Assembly: GCF_000264905.1 (NCBI RefSeq)
Contig: NW_006763159.1
Span: 180,101-244,100, forward strand
Direction of reading: 5' to 3'
From: Stereum hirsutum FP-91666 SS1
Lineage: Eukaryota; Basidiomycota; Agaricomycetes; Russulales; Stereaceae
DNA: 64,000 nt
Shown here piece after piece: positions 11,780 through 22,194 of this stretch. The notes under the pieces were generated by a model that saw only the letters and a list, made by a program, of their open reading frames with translations, did not search any database and was not told where the DNA came from. A program made the position numbers and the translations under genes. How positions within the stretch are numbered: the stretch's first letter is position 1; each line of letters opens with the position of its first letter.

Positions 11780-12260
11780 AAAATGTGTGTGAAGTTCGAC
11801 AGAAACCGTGTCTAGATAGCGTGCACGTGCATACACAATGGCGACGAGAACGCAGAGGCAATGAAGTGGAATATGGTTCAGACACGATGATGCCGCAAAC
11901 GAACCAAACAGGGGATTTTCTAGCGATATGGTACACCGCAACTACAGCGCCACTTTCCGCACCCCTGCACGTCAAGTCTGATTCAGTTTATGCGATTGGG
12001 AGCTCCTGGGAGGATAAAAGGTGGATCTGAATAGCGAACGCGACGGGTTTATGTCGAGCAATCGCAGCGACTCTACGGAGGTCCAGGCGAGCGGCTACCA
12101 CCACTTTTCAATGGATTAAAGGACACAGTGGCATCGAAGGAATGAAGGTGCTGACAGACTAGCCAACGTGGGTGCGAAAACGTACCCAGAACCACTGCTC
12201 CGAGCTCTCCAGAATCGATATCTGCAGATTCGAGGCTTTGGGGATGCACGGCGCCATGGC
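11780..12260 (+). pseudogene. Decayed RNase H-like gene
   Basis: In the forward strand, broken frames carry clear RNase H blocks in the right order. TNQTGDFLAIWYTA and PLHVKSDSVYAI (with the Asp of the active site) are followed by WEDKRWI, an in-frame stop, then ATTTFQWIKGHSGIEG. A one-base deletion follows, and the next frame gives NEGADRLANVGAK. This matches the RNase H domain that is common as stand-alone or retroelement-derived genes in Agaricomycetes. At least one stop and one frameshift separate the blocks, and no reverse transcriptase was found next to it, so it is a relic. Confidence 0.75.
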
Positions 12261-12387
12261 AGTCAAGTGAGCAAGTTGACCTCCGTAAGCACCAGGAAAA
12301 TCTGTGGAGGGGATTGACATACTCTGTGTAGCGCAAAGGATAGAACAAGGGAAGGACGGAATAGGACGCGGTTTGTCTGACTCTGAA

Positions 12388-12430
12388 CTTTGCAGGAATG
12401 CGGTCACGTGGGTTGACGCGTTCGATTCGG
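12388..12430 (+). promoter_or_regulatory. Shared upstream element, copy A
   Basis: About 40 bp that reappear as the reverse complement at 16030-16069, with roughly 35 of 40 bases alike. It contains a CACGTG E-box and an ACGCGT (MluI-type) box next to TTCGATTC. It lies about 190 bp before the ATG of the 12617 gene. Role as a promoter element is inferred from its position and repetition only. Confidence 0.4.
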
Positions 12431-12616
12431 GCAGATTCGGGCGCCACACGCGTCTTGTCTTTTGCTGCTCGCTTTCTCTACCGCAACTCTACCGCTCGCT
12501 GAGGTTTCCAGGATTATTATCTCGGACTCGTCCATGGCTTAGACATACTCTTGTAAACTGTGCTGTATTACTAGTGGTCCTTGTCAAGTCTGGCTCTCTA
12601 GATCTACTGTATTCTC

Positions 12617-14695
12617 ATGAAACTACGACGACCAGGGCCTGACTCTCGGAAAGTTCTCCGCTCTACGATGCTAGCCTCGCTCGTCCCGCCGCTCGTCCTT
12701 GGCGCGATCTCTTCCTTCTGGGCAGCCTACCACCTCATCTCACGCTACGATTCCTCCCTCTTCGCGTCTCACCGCACTCACAACCCTCACTCGCACTATC
12801 CGGACTCGTATATAATCGACGTTGGCCTCCCCCCTCTCGCGCTCTATCTTCCCCACTCACCCTCGACTCCAACTCCACCTCCACCTCAGTCACATCCTAC
12901 ACTCGACCCTTCAAAATCCTATCTCTCCTACCTCCCCCACTCCGGCTTCCACAACCAACGGATCGCGCTCGAAAACGCACTCACGCTCTCTTCCATCCTA
13001 AACCTCACGCTCATCGTCCCGCCCGTAAGGCTTGGAGCGAGACCGTTGACGTATGCGAAGTTTGGGATTTTGGAGGGGGGGTGGAGAGGGGCGGGGAAGG
13101 AGGGGTTGGCGCACTGCGGTGCTCTTGCGGGTGTAGAGGTCGGCCTACCACCGGAATGTCTCGATTATTTCGACTATACATACGTAGCTTGGGACTGGCT
13201 CATCGACTTTGAGCACCTCGTCTCGACTGCCTCCACCATTCCCGACACCAATCCCGTCACATGGCTCGGATGGCCTGATACTGACTATTATTGGTTACAC
13301 GCGGGCGATATCGACCTCGGACTTGGAGAAGGTTGGGCTCAAAGTGACGACGGGAGGATAACGGTGTTGAAAGACACGACGGCCTATGAGTTTCGGTTCG
13401 TGGATTATGAGCTTCTGGGTACGAATCGATATAATGCAACGTCGACACATCCGAGGTATACGACCGATATACCCATCGAGTCCCTGCTTGATTATTTCGC
13501 TCCATCCTCATTCGCTCGCTCCCCTCCCTTCTTGCCACCTTCCTCTTCCTCGCCTCAACACGAACCCTCACCCGATTCCGCAAGTAACGCACCCGAACTT
13601 AAACCCGCAACAAACACCCCCAAGGTCCTGCAACTCTCCTCCCTCTTCGGATCCTCCCGTCTCCACCTAACAACACCCTCCCACCTCGCTCTCCAACGCG
13701 GTATCAGGGAGTCTATGGTTTTTGGTGATCGGGGTACCGGTGCCGGTGAAATTCTGGGTGGGATGGTTGGGGAGGTTGTTGGGGCTTTGGGGGCGGTGGG
13801 GGGCGGTGTAGGGGTTAGCGGTAGCGATTTGGGCGATCAAGAAAGAAGTGGGAAGGATAGAAGCGGGGATGAAGGGAATGGACGAGAAGGAGGACAGAAA
13901 GCCAGGATAAAACAAATAAAAGGCGCAGGGACGTACCTTGGTGCACACCTTCGTCTCGGCGACGGAAAGTTCAAGTCTGGAGGAAGGGAGACGGTGAGAG
14001 AGGTGTGGTATGGGCTTGTTGTGAGGGAGATGGGAGTGAGTTTTGCGGAGGCGGGGAGGTTGGAACGTATCCTTCTTGGTGGCGATGGTGAGGGTCGGAG
14101 AGGCAGTGAGGGAGAGGAGGGGTTGGAGCCGATGATAGAAAGAGACGTACCGAGGCATAAAGAACCCGTTCCACCAGGCTTTCGACCTCCCTTTCCCCTT
14201 CCCATCCCACTCTCCTTAAACACCTCCACCAACTCAACTACCACAACAACATGTCGTCGCCCCCTGCACGTCCATCCAGACATGAAAAAATTCAACATCC
14301 CCCTCTACATATCCACCGATGCACGCGCTCCGGCTAACGATGCTACATTCGAGTTATTGCTGAGGACGTGGCCATGTACTTTTTTTCTTGATGACTTCCT
14401 ATCGCCCTCTTCGCCTTCTCTACCTTCTTCCCCCTCCCTCCACAATTCCCTCCAAACTCATCCCAATCTCTCCTCCCTCCCTCACCCGAACCTCAAGTCT
14501 CTACATAAGCTCACGAGCAGCTTCGACCACACCCCCCTCCAGCCTCCTCTCCTCCCGCTGCTCGACGCGCTCATCACAAGTCACGCTTGGGGCGTCGTCG
14601 GCACGGACGGGAGCACGTTCAGTACGTATTTGGAGGGGGTGCTGTGGAGGGGTGCGTGGGGGATGAGGGCGGTTGGGAGGGGTGGTGGGGGGTAG
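12617..14695 (+). CDS. O-fucosyltransferase-like type II membrane protein
   Basis: Single exon, 692 residues. A hydrophobic segment at residues about 18-40 suggests a type II membrane anchor, so the enzyme would face the Golgi or ER lumen. The opening motif YLSYLPHSGFHNQRIALENA matches the GDP-fucose protein O-fucosyltransferase-like family of fungi. Later motifs GTYLGAHLRLGDGKF and, near the C-terminus, VGTDGSTFSTYLEG fit the sugar-nucleotide binding part. Long Ser/Pro- and Gly-rich insertions (about 13500-13650 and 13720-13920) make it longer than usual. C-rich and G-rich codon-end blocks alternate within the exon. The acceptor protein is unknown. An internal ATG at 12668, just before the anchor, is an alternative start. 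Confidence 0.75.
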   Translation: MKLRRPGPDSRKVLRSTMLASLVPPLVLGAISSFWAAYHLISRYDSSLFASHRTHNPHSHYPDSYIIDVGLPPLALYLPHSPSTPTPPPPQSHPTLDPSKSYLSYLPHSGFHNQRIALENALTLSSILNLTLIVPPVRLGARPLTYAKFGILEGGWRGAGKEGLAHCGALAGVEVGLPPECLDYFDYTYVAWDWLIDFEHLVSTASTIPDTNPVTWLGWPDTDYYWLHAGDIDLGLGEGWAQSDDGRITVLKDTTAYEFRFVDYELLGTNRYNATSTHPRYTTDIPIESLLDYFAPSSFARSPPFLPPSSSSPQHEPSPDSASNAPELKPATNTPKVLQLSSLFGSSRLHLTTPSHLALQRGIRESMVFGDRGTGAGEILGGMVGEVVGALGAVGGGVGVSGSDLGDQERSGKDRSGDEGNGREGGQKARIKQIKGAGTYLGAHLRLGDGKFKSGGRETVREVWYGLVVREMGVSFAEAGRLERILLGGDGEGRRGSEGEEGLEPMIERDVPRHKEPVPPGFRPPFPLPIPLSLNTSTNSTTTTTCRRPLHVHPDMKKFNIPLYISTDARAPANDATFELLLRTWPCTFFLDDFLSPSSPSLPSSPSLHNSLQTHPNLSSLPHPNLKSLHKLTSSFDHTPLQPPLLPLLDALITSHAWGVVGTDGSTFSTYLEGVLWRGAWGMRAVGRGGGG

Positions 14696-14895
14696 AGTTG
14701 GGGGGAGGAGTTGGGAGGAGGAGGGACGTTGTGCTTCGTTATGTGATTTGGTGTTGTATGTCATAAATAATTTAAATTGTAACATCTGCAACTTTTCTTC
14801 CGCACCGCATATACACCGCACAGTACGCCGATACATAATCAAACGCTAACAACTCGTACTCGAAACCTTGTGTGGCCCAACCTGATCCGAGACAA

Positions 14896-15738
14896 TTACA
14901 ACACCAATCTGTTGGCACGAATCCTACGTAAGAAGTCGGAGAGAATTTTATGTCGGCCACTGCGTCGTGTGTTATACTTTAATTTAGCACCTGCGACTGA
15001 TTCAGAGGGTGTAACTTGAAATTCCTGAACTCTCGGCGGGCCGGTAGCCATTGTGTTCGAGTGGAAGGTGTTCACGGGTTGGACATTCTGTCCTCTTTCT
15101 TCGCAACCCAGCTGAGGCTGAGTAAACATAGACTGAATGGGGGGCAGCATAGGGCGAGACGAGGTTGGAGGGGGCGGCGGCAAAGGCAAACGAGAGGATT
15201 GGCCGGACGAAGGTGATGGAAGCGAAGCTGACATATAAGTCAGTATGATGTGAATTCGAATACAGGGAGAGAATAGACAGAACGTACCATGACCGGACTC
15301 GGCGAAGCTTAAACCAACAGGAACGTCCCAAGAATCCAAGGGAATTGATCGAGCACGCAACGGTGTACCGCCGTGCAAGTCATGTTCACCAGAGAAAACG
15401 GCCGGAGGTGGTGGGGAGACAAGGTAGTCGTCGATGTCTAATAGAGGATAGCGGCCGAAGAGTGAGTAAAAATAGACAGTATGGGGGGGAAATGCAGGGA
15501 ACAATACCTTCGAGTAAGATATCAGGGAGAGCAGTAGGTAGGATAACACTGGACTGAGCCGCGGGAGGGGATGTAAAAATGATCCAAACGGATGGAGAAC
15601 GAGAATGAAGAGGACGGTACCTGTAGAGAACACGTCGCCGTCCACGGCCATATCCAGACGCGAGCGCACAGAGCGTGTCGGATCATGAGGTGCCCGCCGC
15701 TTAGAGCTTGAAGAAGAGGAAATGGGCGGACGATCCAT
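14896..15738 (-). CDS. Proline/serine-rich protein of unknown function
   Basis: Three exons are well supported on the minus strand: 15508-15553, 15288-15437 and 14896-15227. They encode ILPTALPDILLEDIDDYLVS, then PPPPAVFSGEHD and WDVPVGLSFAES, then a Pro/Ser-rich stretch and a basic C-terminus. The first exon probably starts at the ATG at 15738, giving a Ser/Arg-rich start, but its 3' border is unclear. The best donor (gtaccg, 15621 region) is out of phase with exon 2 in that frame, while a weaker in-phase donor (gtgttc) lies just upstream. Composition suggests a disordered nuclear or regulatory protein; function not recognised. It is divergent from CSE1. Confidence 0.5.
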   Translation of the reverse strand: MDRPPISSSSSSKRRAPHDPTRSVRSRLDMAVDGDVFSTGTVLFILVLHPFGSFLHPLPRLSPVLSYLLLSLISYSKVLFPAFPPHTVYFYSLFGRYPLLDIDDYLVSPPPPAVFSGEHDLHGGTPLRARSIPLDSWDVPVGLSFAESGHGTFCLFSPCIRIHIILTYMSASLPSPSSGQSSRLPLPPPPPTSSRPMLPPIQSMFTQPQLGCEERGQNVQPVNTFHSNTMATGPPRVQEFQVTPSESVAGAKLKYNTRRSGRHKILSDFLRRIRANRLVL

Positions 15739-16029
15739 GGCGCAAAGGGAGAGGCATACGAGAGGGAAGAAGGGGCGGTCGGTGCGATCTGGATAGCCAA
15801 ACAATGAGCTATTTCGGGTGGATTTGCTGATGAGCGCCCACTCTTGCAGTCGGGTCTAGTCAGAATTGCGGCTGGGCGAGAAAACATCCCAAGCATACGT
15901 TGACCATTTATCAAGGTGACATCTATGGTGCTTCTATAGTCTTGTCTTCAGCAAGAGCACCACTGCGATGTAGTGGTTATGCCACATCTGATGACGGTGT
16001 CTTCACCGCGCGCGGGCGCCAAAGAGCTG

Positions 16030-16069
16030 GAATCGAACGCGTCAGCGCACGTGAGCGCATCCTGCAAAG
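16030..16069 (-). promoter_or_regulatory. Shared upstream element, copy B
   Basis: Reverse-complement partner of the 12388-12430 element, again with ACGCGT and CACGTG boxes. It sits between the divergent 15738 gene and CSE1, about 50 bp before the CSE1 ATG. Read toward the 15738 gene it has the same orientation that copy A has toward its own gene. Confidence 0.4.
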
Positions 16070-16120
16070 AAAGCGCGTCTCGATTTCTCTCATCGTTGCA
16101 CGCTCTTGACCATCGCCACG

Positions 16121-19100
16121 ATGGCCGACATCCCGTCCCTCCTCCTCGCCTCTCTCGACCCACACAACAGAAAACAAGCAGAACAGTCTCTGCAGGCCTA
16201 CAGCCTCCAACCTTCCTTCACGACCAACCTCCTCCAGCTCGTCCTCGCCCCCTCCCAAAACCGCGCCGTCAGACTCGCGGGCAGTGTCTACCTCAAGAAC
16301 CTCGTCAAGGGCCGATGGTTCGATGATGTCCGTTGCTTCTTCTTCTCCGTCTTGCTATACATCATTGACGCGTCTGTGTTGCCAATGTAGGACGAAAACA
16401 CGGTGTCGGACGCGGACAAGGCGGCGCTCAAGGCTCAACTCCTCCCTGCCATGCTCGCGCTCTCTGCACAGTCGGATAGGGGCCTCAGAGCGCAGATCGC
16501 GGAGACGGTGACAATCGTGGCGAAGTATGATTTCCCGCATGCGTGGCCTGATCTTATGGATGTGAGTCTTTTCGCCTTTGGTTTGTTGTGTATTTGTGTG
16601 GCGTATATTGGGGAGGGTCTGTGGCTGGGATATTGGCCGGCTGCTGCGACGTTCTTTTTCTGTAAGTATGTGCTACCTAGAGATGTAGCTGTGAGCGAAG
16701 CGAGCATATTATGGAACTTACACGGACGGGTGGCACCCTCGCGCTGGGTCGAGGGTTGCATACCCCCTCTGCGGATTCCAGTCCTGTCCATGACTCGCTC
16801 CTTTTCTAATCCTCAATCTCATTCATTCTTCATACCTTGAATCCCAAAATACTCACCCTTTTTCTCCTCCCAATGTCCCCAGCAAATCGTCTCCTCCCTC
16901 TCCGCCACCGATTTCACCCTCAACATCTCCGTCCTCGAAACCGCACACTCCATCTTCGCCCCCTGGCGCTCCGAAACCCGCTCCGACTCCCTCTTCAGCA
17001 CCATCATCATGGTCATCCAAAAGTTCTTCGCACCCTTCCATCAGCTGTTCGAGCACACCTTCACCCAAATCTCCTCCGCTCCCCCTTCGACGACAAAAGA
17101 ACAGAAGGAGCAGTTGGAGACGTATGGGCAGACGATGGCGTTGTTGTGCGAGATTTATTATGATTTGACGTGTCAGGACGTCGCGCCGGAGTTTGAGGAT
17201 CTGCATGCGAGGTTTTTTGATGCGAGTGAGGGGTGGTTTTTGAAGTTGATGGCTTGGGATCCGAAGGAGTTGGAAGTTGATGTGAGTTTCTACCTATCAC
17301 TAGTTTACCCGTTCGTGTGTGGAGTGGCTGACGCGTGCGGTGTGATGATATAGCCAGACGACGTTACGCCGTCGATCCCCAACAAGATCCGGACATCGAT
17401 TCTCGAGATCGCCGAGGTGCGCATCCATCCCCATCCCCATCTCTTTCCCTCCTTTCTCCTCACTCAAAAACCTCCCCACCCAGATGTACGTAAAACTCTA
17501 CCCCGAACTCCTCGCCTCAACCTCCTCCATCGAAGCCTTCATCCACACAATCTGGTCCCTCCTCTCTCCCTCCTCCTCCTCCTCCTCCTCCTCCTCCTCC
17601 TCCCACCTCCCCCTAACCCCCTCCACCTCCCCCCTAACCTCCCAATCCCTCCGTTTCCTCTCCACCTCCATCCGCTCCGGCACCTCCACCCCTCTCTTCC
17701 TCCTCCCCTCCACGCTCCACTCTTTGATCTCGGGCATCATCGTGCCGACGGTAGAGATGAGGGAGGAGGAGATGGAGAGGTTTGAGGATGGGCCGTTGGG
17801 GTGGGTTAGGGAGGGGATGGGGGGTGTGGAGGTTGTGGGGGCGAGGGGGAGTGCGGGGGATTGTGTGAGGGCGCTTGTGGGTGTTGCGTTGCAGGTTGGC
17901 GTGGGATCGGGTGGGGGGTTGACCAGTGGTGGGTTGGGTGGGGAAGGACAAGGACAAGGGGCGGGACAAGAGGGGGGAGAAAAACCGGGAGGAGCGAAGG
18001 AGGTGATGGAGGTTGTGGGGGGGTGGATTGGGAGGGGGTTGGAGGAGGCGAAGGCGAATTCGGGGGGCGAGGGGTGGAGGAAGAAGGATGCGGCGATTTA
18101 TTTGTTTGAGAGTGTGGCGGCTTTGGGGTCGACGAGTACGGTGCGTTTCACTTTACCTCTTACCATTATTTTTTTCTCGTTTTATCGTGACTCGGAGGAT
18201 TATGCTGACTCGCTTATCCGCATGCTCTGGACGTGTTGTGGTGTTGACGGATGCAGATGGGCGTAACATCAACGAACCCACTCGTGGACATCGTCCAGTT
18301 CTTCAGCGATAACATCTTCGCGGACCTCCAGGCGGACCCGGGCAGTGTCCATCCGATATTGCAGGTCGATGCGATTAGGTATTTGTGGACTTTTAGGAAT
18401 CAGGTGGGTTATCTTTGTCTTTTGAGTTTTTGAAATAGCTTCATTTCGTTTTACTGGCGTTCGATGGTTGCTACTTCTTCGTTTGACGCTTTGTCGGAAC
18501 TTTGACCGTTCTCGGCATTCCAATGCTCACTTCGAGATCAACACCAAACGCTAACACGTTCTTCCTCTCTTCTCTCCTCCTCCCCCCACTCGCCCACCGA
18601 CCGACCGACCCACCTAGCTCACGAAAGAACAACTCCTCTCCGTCCTCCCCCTTCTCGCGCGTCATCTGGCCTCGGACAACGTCGCGGTGTATACCTATGC
18701 GGCGGTGGCTATTGATAGGATATTGGTGATTCGGAGTGGGAATGTTCCGATGTATGTCTTTTCATACACACCATGCCCTCGTACTTCACGTCCTTTCACT
18801 TCACGTCCTCCACGTTCTCTTGCTCCACGCCCTCTTCCTCGACGTCCTTTTACTTCACGCCTCTTGCTCTACGCCCTCTTGCTCTACGCGCTAACGTCCG
18901 ATTTACTCATGTTGCCCACCCGACGCACACATCAGGTTCACACACGTCGACGTTCAAGAATTCGCGCCGCAGTTGCTCGGAATCCTTTTTGCGAAGATGG
19001 AGGCGGGCGGAAGTCCGGAGAAGGTCGCGGAGAATGAGTTTTTGATGAGATGTATGTTTCTCCTGTCCCCAACTCTCTACTCTCAACCCCATCCTTCCAC

Positions 19101-20820
19101 TCCAACTTTTTGTCTGCCCTCTGAATGCACTCCTGACCTTTGAACCCATCTGACCCCCTTCGTGCGATGCTATACGAAAACAGGCGCAATGCGACTCATC
19201 GCGACCTCGCGACATACCCTCATCGACGGGTACGAAGCCCTCCTTGCCCGGCTCGTCAATATCCTCGGTATCATCTCGAAGAACCCGAGTAATCCGAACT
19301 TCGATCAGTATATATTCGAGAGCGTTTCGATGTTGATTCGGTGAGCGTTTTTCTTTTTTGGCGAGGGTAGCGTCGTGGGCGGGTTTTGTGAAGATGTCGG
19401 CATGGAGTAATGGGCTGACTGTCCGTGTAGGTTCGTGGGGCCTAATAAACCGGGGTCGATCGTGGTGCTGGAGAGTTTCTTGTTTGATCCTTTCACGTAC
19501 ATCATCCAGCAGGATATCGACCGTACGTATCCCTCCTCCTCGATTTTTTTTTCTTCCTTCGTATCTGACACGTCATTACCACCCCACCCCGCCCGCCCCA
19601 CCCCGCCCGCCCCACCCCACCCCACCCCGCCCGCCACAGAATACATCCCCTACGTCTTCCAAATCCTCGCCCAAATGCTCGACCTCCACACCGGCGTCCC
19701 GACCGCCTACCGCGCCCTCCTCCCACACCTCCTCATGCCCGCAATCTGGCAACAAAAAGGGTCCGTGCCCGGGCTCGTGAAGCTCCTCAAAGCCTTTTTA
19801 GCGCGCGACTCGGCACAGATGGTGCAGACGGGGAGTTTTACGAGCGTGTTGGCGGTGGTGCAGCAGAGGCTGATTCCGAGTAAGTTGAATGATGGATGGG
19901 GATTTGAGTTGTTGCAGGCTGTTGTGAGTTATGTGCCGATGTGAGTTTCTTTTTTTTTGCCCTTCGTCGGTGGTGATGGTTGCTGATTTGTTGACTATTT
20001 TGTTCCTGAATGGGATGGTGTTGCAGGTCGGCACTGGGCCAGTACCTCAAGCCGATCTTCCTCACGCTCCTTACGAGGCTGCAGACGAGCAAGACGGATC
20101 TCTACGTGTACAATTTCGTGTATTTCCTCATGTACTGTATGGCCGTCCAAACGGACGGACTGACGCCGGACGTCGTGATTGGTGCGATGGAGTCCATGCA
20201 ACCTGGGTATGTTTCGTCTCGCTCACATCTCCCCCGACTATGCACGTGCTGACGGGACCCGAACAGGCTATGGTCTCAAATCTGCACGACGTTTGTTGTA
20301 GCACAGACGCCGAAGATGTTGGCGAAGGATCGGAAATTGGCCGTTGTTGGGCTTACGAAGATGCTCACGCAAAGCTCGACGATGCTTCAAGAACCAAACG
20401 TCAACGCCTGGTAAGCTCCACATCCTTTCTCTCACACCCATCCCCCATCGAAAGAAAAATCCCGACCTAATCCCCGAACGAAACAGGCCCTCCGCCTTCG
20501 AAGGTCTCGTCGAACTCTTCAAAGACCCGAAAGTCTTCACCTCTCCCTCCGCGGCAGACAACGATGCCTCCCTCACAGCGATCGACTTCGAGGAACAGTC
20601 CGCAGGGTACCAAGCCGCGTACTCGAAGCTCGCGGGCGCAGAGAACGCGCCGGTCGATCCTGTGGCGTACGTCACCGATGTAAGGGACTTCGTCGGGAAG
20701 GAGCTGGAGAGGCTCGTTAAGGCGGAGCCGGGTGTGAGGGGGTTGATGGGGAGTGCGAGGGCGGAGGTCGTGGAGCCGTTTGTGGTGGGGATGACTGGGG
20801 CGGGGTATGGGTTGACTTGA
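16121..20820 (+). CDS. CSE1: Exportin-2 / importin-alpha re-exporter Cse1
   Basis: Returns importin-alpha to the cytoplasm with RanGTP. Fourteen exons: 16121-16327, 16391-16561, 16883-17281, 17354-17416, 17484-18140, 18257-18403, 18618-18751, 18936-19051, 19184-19340, 19431-19522, 19640-19940, 20027-20206, 20267-20410 and 20487-20820. All phases agree and give 1033 residues, somewhat longer than the usual 960-970. The importin-beta N-terminal segment has RLAGSVYLKNLVKGRW. Family-typical blocks follow: YDFPHAWPDL, VEMREEEMERFEDGP, DAIRYLWTFRNQ, FESVSMLIRFVGP, NFVYFLMYCM and, near the C-terminus, LAVVGLTKML. The extra length comes from a polyserine run (about 17570-17600) and a Gly-rich stretch (about 17820-18000), both in exon 5. 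Intron 2 (321 nt) is unusually long. Confidence 0.93.
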
Positions 20821-22194
20821 ACTGAAATGAAATGAGTAAAGGTGGGAGCCGGGCGAGTGAGAGAAGGCAATTTTTTGTTGTTGTATCACATACTTAGGTG
20901 CTGGGAATGTGTGGCATTGTTATAGGTAGGTACTCTCAGTATGGAAATCCAAGCAGCTCCTTAGAATATGAGAAGTTATGATCGGAGTTTGTCGTGGCTT
21001 GCTGCTTACTGTAGTACTAATTAGTGCTGAGCCTCAGACAAGTTCAGTCAAGTTCCTCCAAAGAAGGATATCGCTGTCCATGATCAGAATAAGTGGCCTA
21101 AACCATAATATTCTCCCTCCAAGTTGCATCCACAGAAAAGAATAGGTAATTTCGAGTGATTTCAAGTCCTAAGGCCAGCGTCTAACGTTCTTTGTCGCTG
21201 CCCATGACGACGTCGGCGGCCGTGGGCATCAGACTCCGACGATGTTCCGTACGACGCTGAGCGGTTCTTCGTCAACGTCAATTTTAGCGTTGACGCCGGA
21301 ACGCTGGACTGAGGCGAGACTCGTTCTGTATCAGAATCTCGGGAGTTCCCGGAGACCCGCGCTGTTTAAAAGCTCCCAAGGGGAATCGACCGAGTTCAAT
21401 CTTTCTCCCAACACGTCGGCACGTACTTCTAGCCCCAGACCCCCCAAGCAGGTACGTAGGTCCAAACAGCGTCCCCAAACACGCCCAAGTTGATAGCGCC
21501 TGCATTTGTAGTACCCGTGTTAGGGCTCGCGATTCAACTTCTACGAAAAGGAGTCGGTCAGAAGAGGAAAGTCGCGTTTTTTCAAAGCGTGCAGTTCGTT
21601 TTGATCCGTTGCCACGAGGTCGGACCGGATCCTTTTTTTGGCTCGTTTGATTCGCTGGCGGTAGAGCGCTCAGGTGAGTACGAAGGTACCGTCCCAGTCT
21701 CCCCAAATAGTTGCATTACATGGTGGACACAACGCTTCTTCATGGGAGAACATATCCTAAAGCAAATCTTCGGGACACTATAGATACCCTGGTTCGAACG
21801 CATTAACACGCAACTTACGCCCTGCGCTCTCTTCTCTCTTCACAGGCGACACGTCTGCTTACCGCGTGTTCGGAAAACTTTTGCCCTGCTAACGAAACAT
21901 AAGGTTTGTCCCTTAGTTTGCTCCTTCGCTGATGCTCAGAGTCGCCGAAGTGCGGCACTCTCTTTTCCTTGTTCTTTCACCTCAGCACTCATAAGTACGA
22001 AGTCTGTGTGAATTGATTGCCGTGATCGGACTTGGACGCCTTGCGACTCTGACCCGTCAAAGACTGCACGGGATTGCTGTCTTTGGAGACTTCGCTTGAC
22101 TGCAGACCACGGAGTAGTACATATATCTGACCACCTTTGGTTTGTTCAGGCACCCGACTACCCATACCCGTTTCTCTCTTCATAACAAATCGCT
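20821..22194. other. Intergenic, 1.4 kb without a recognised gene
   Basis: Several frames of 80-140 codons overlap on both strands, but none shows a family motif, a consistent start or paired splice sites. The region should include the CSE1 3' end and the promoter of the next F-box gene. No repeat ends recognised. Confidence 0.45.

Noticed and set aside
12391..12430. Possible tRNA gene, because GTTCGATTC resembles a B box here and at 16031-16041 (minus).
   Set aside because: The bases on either side do not pair into a T arm and no acceptor stem or A box lies at the right distance.
14896..15804. One 302-codon minus-strand open frame.
   Set aside because: It reads through introns with good splice sites and its middle part lacks protein-like composition; the spliced model fits better.
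17634..17969. Long antisense frames over CSE1 exon 5.
   Set aside because: They come from the strongly skewed, stop-poor composition of this exon.
21242..21809. Overlapping frames of 75-140 codons on both strands.
   Set aside because: No motif, splice structure or codon bias favours any of them.
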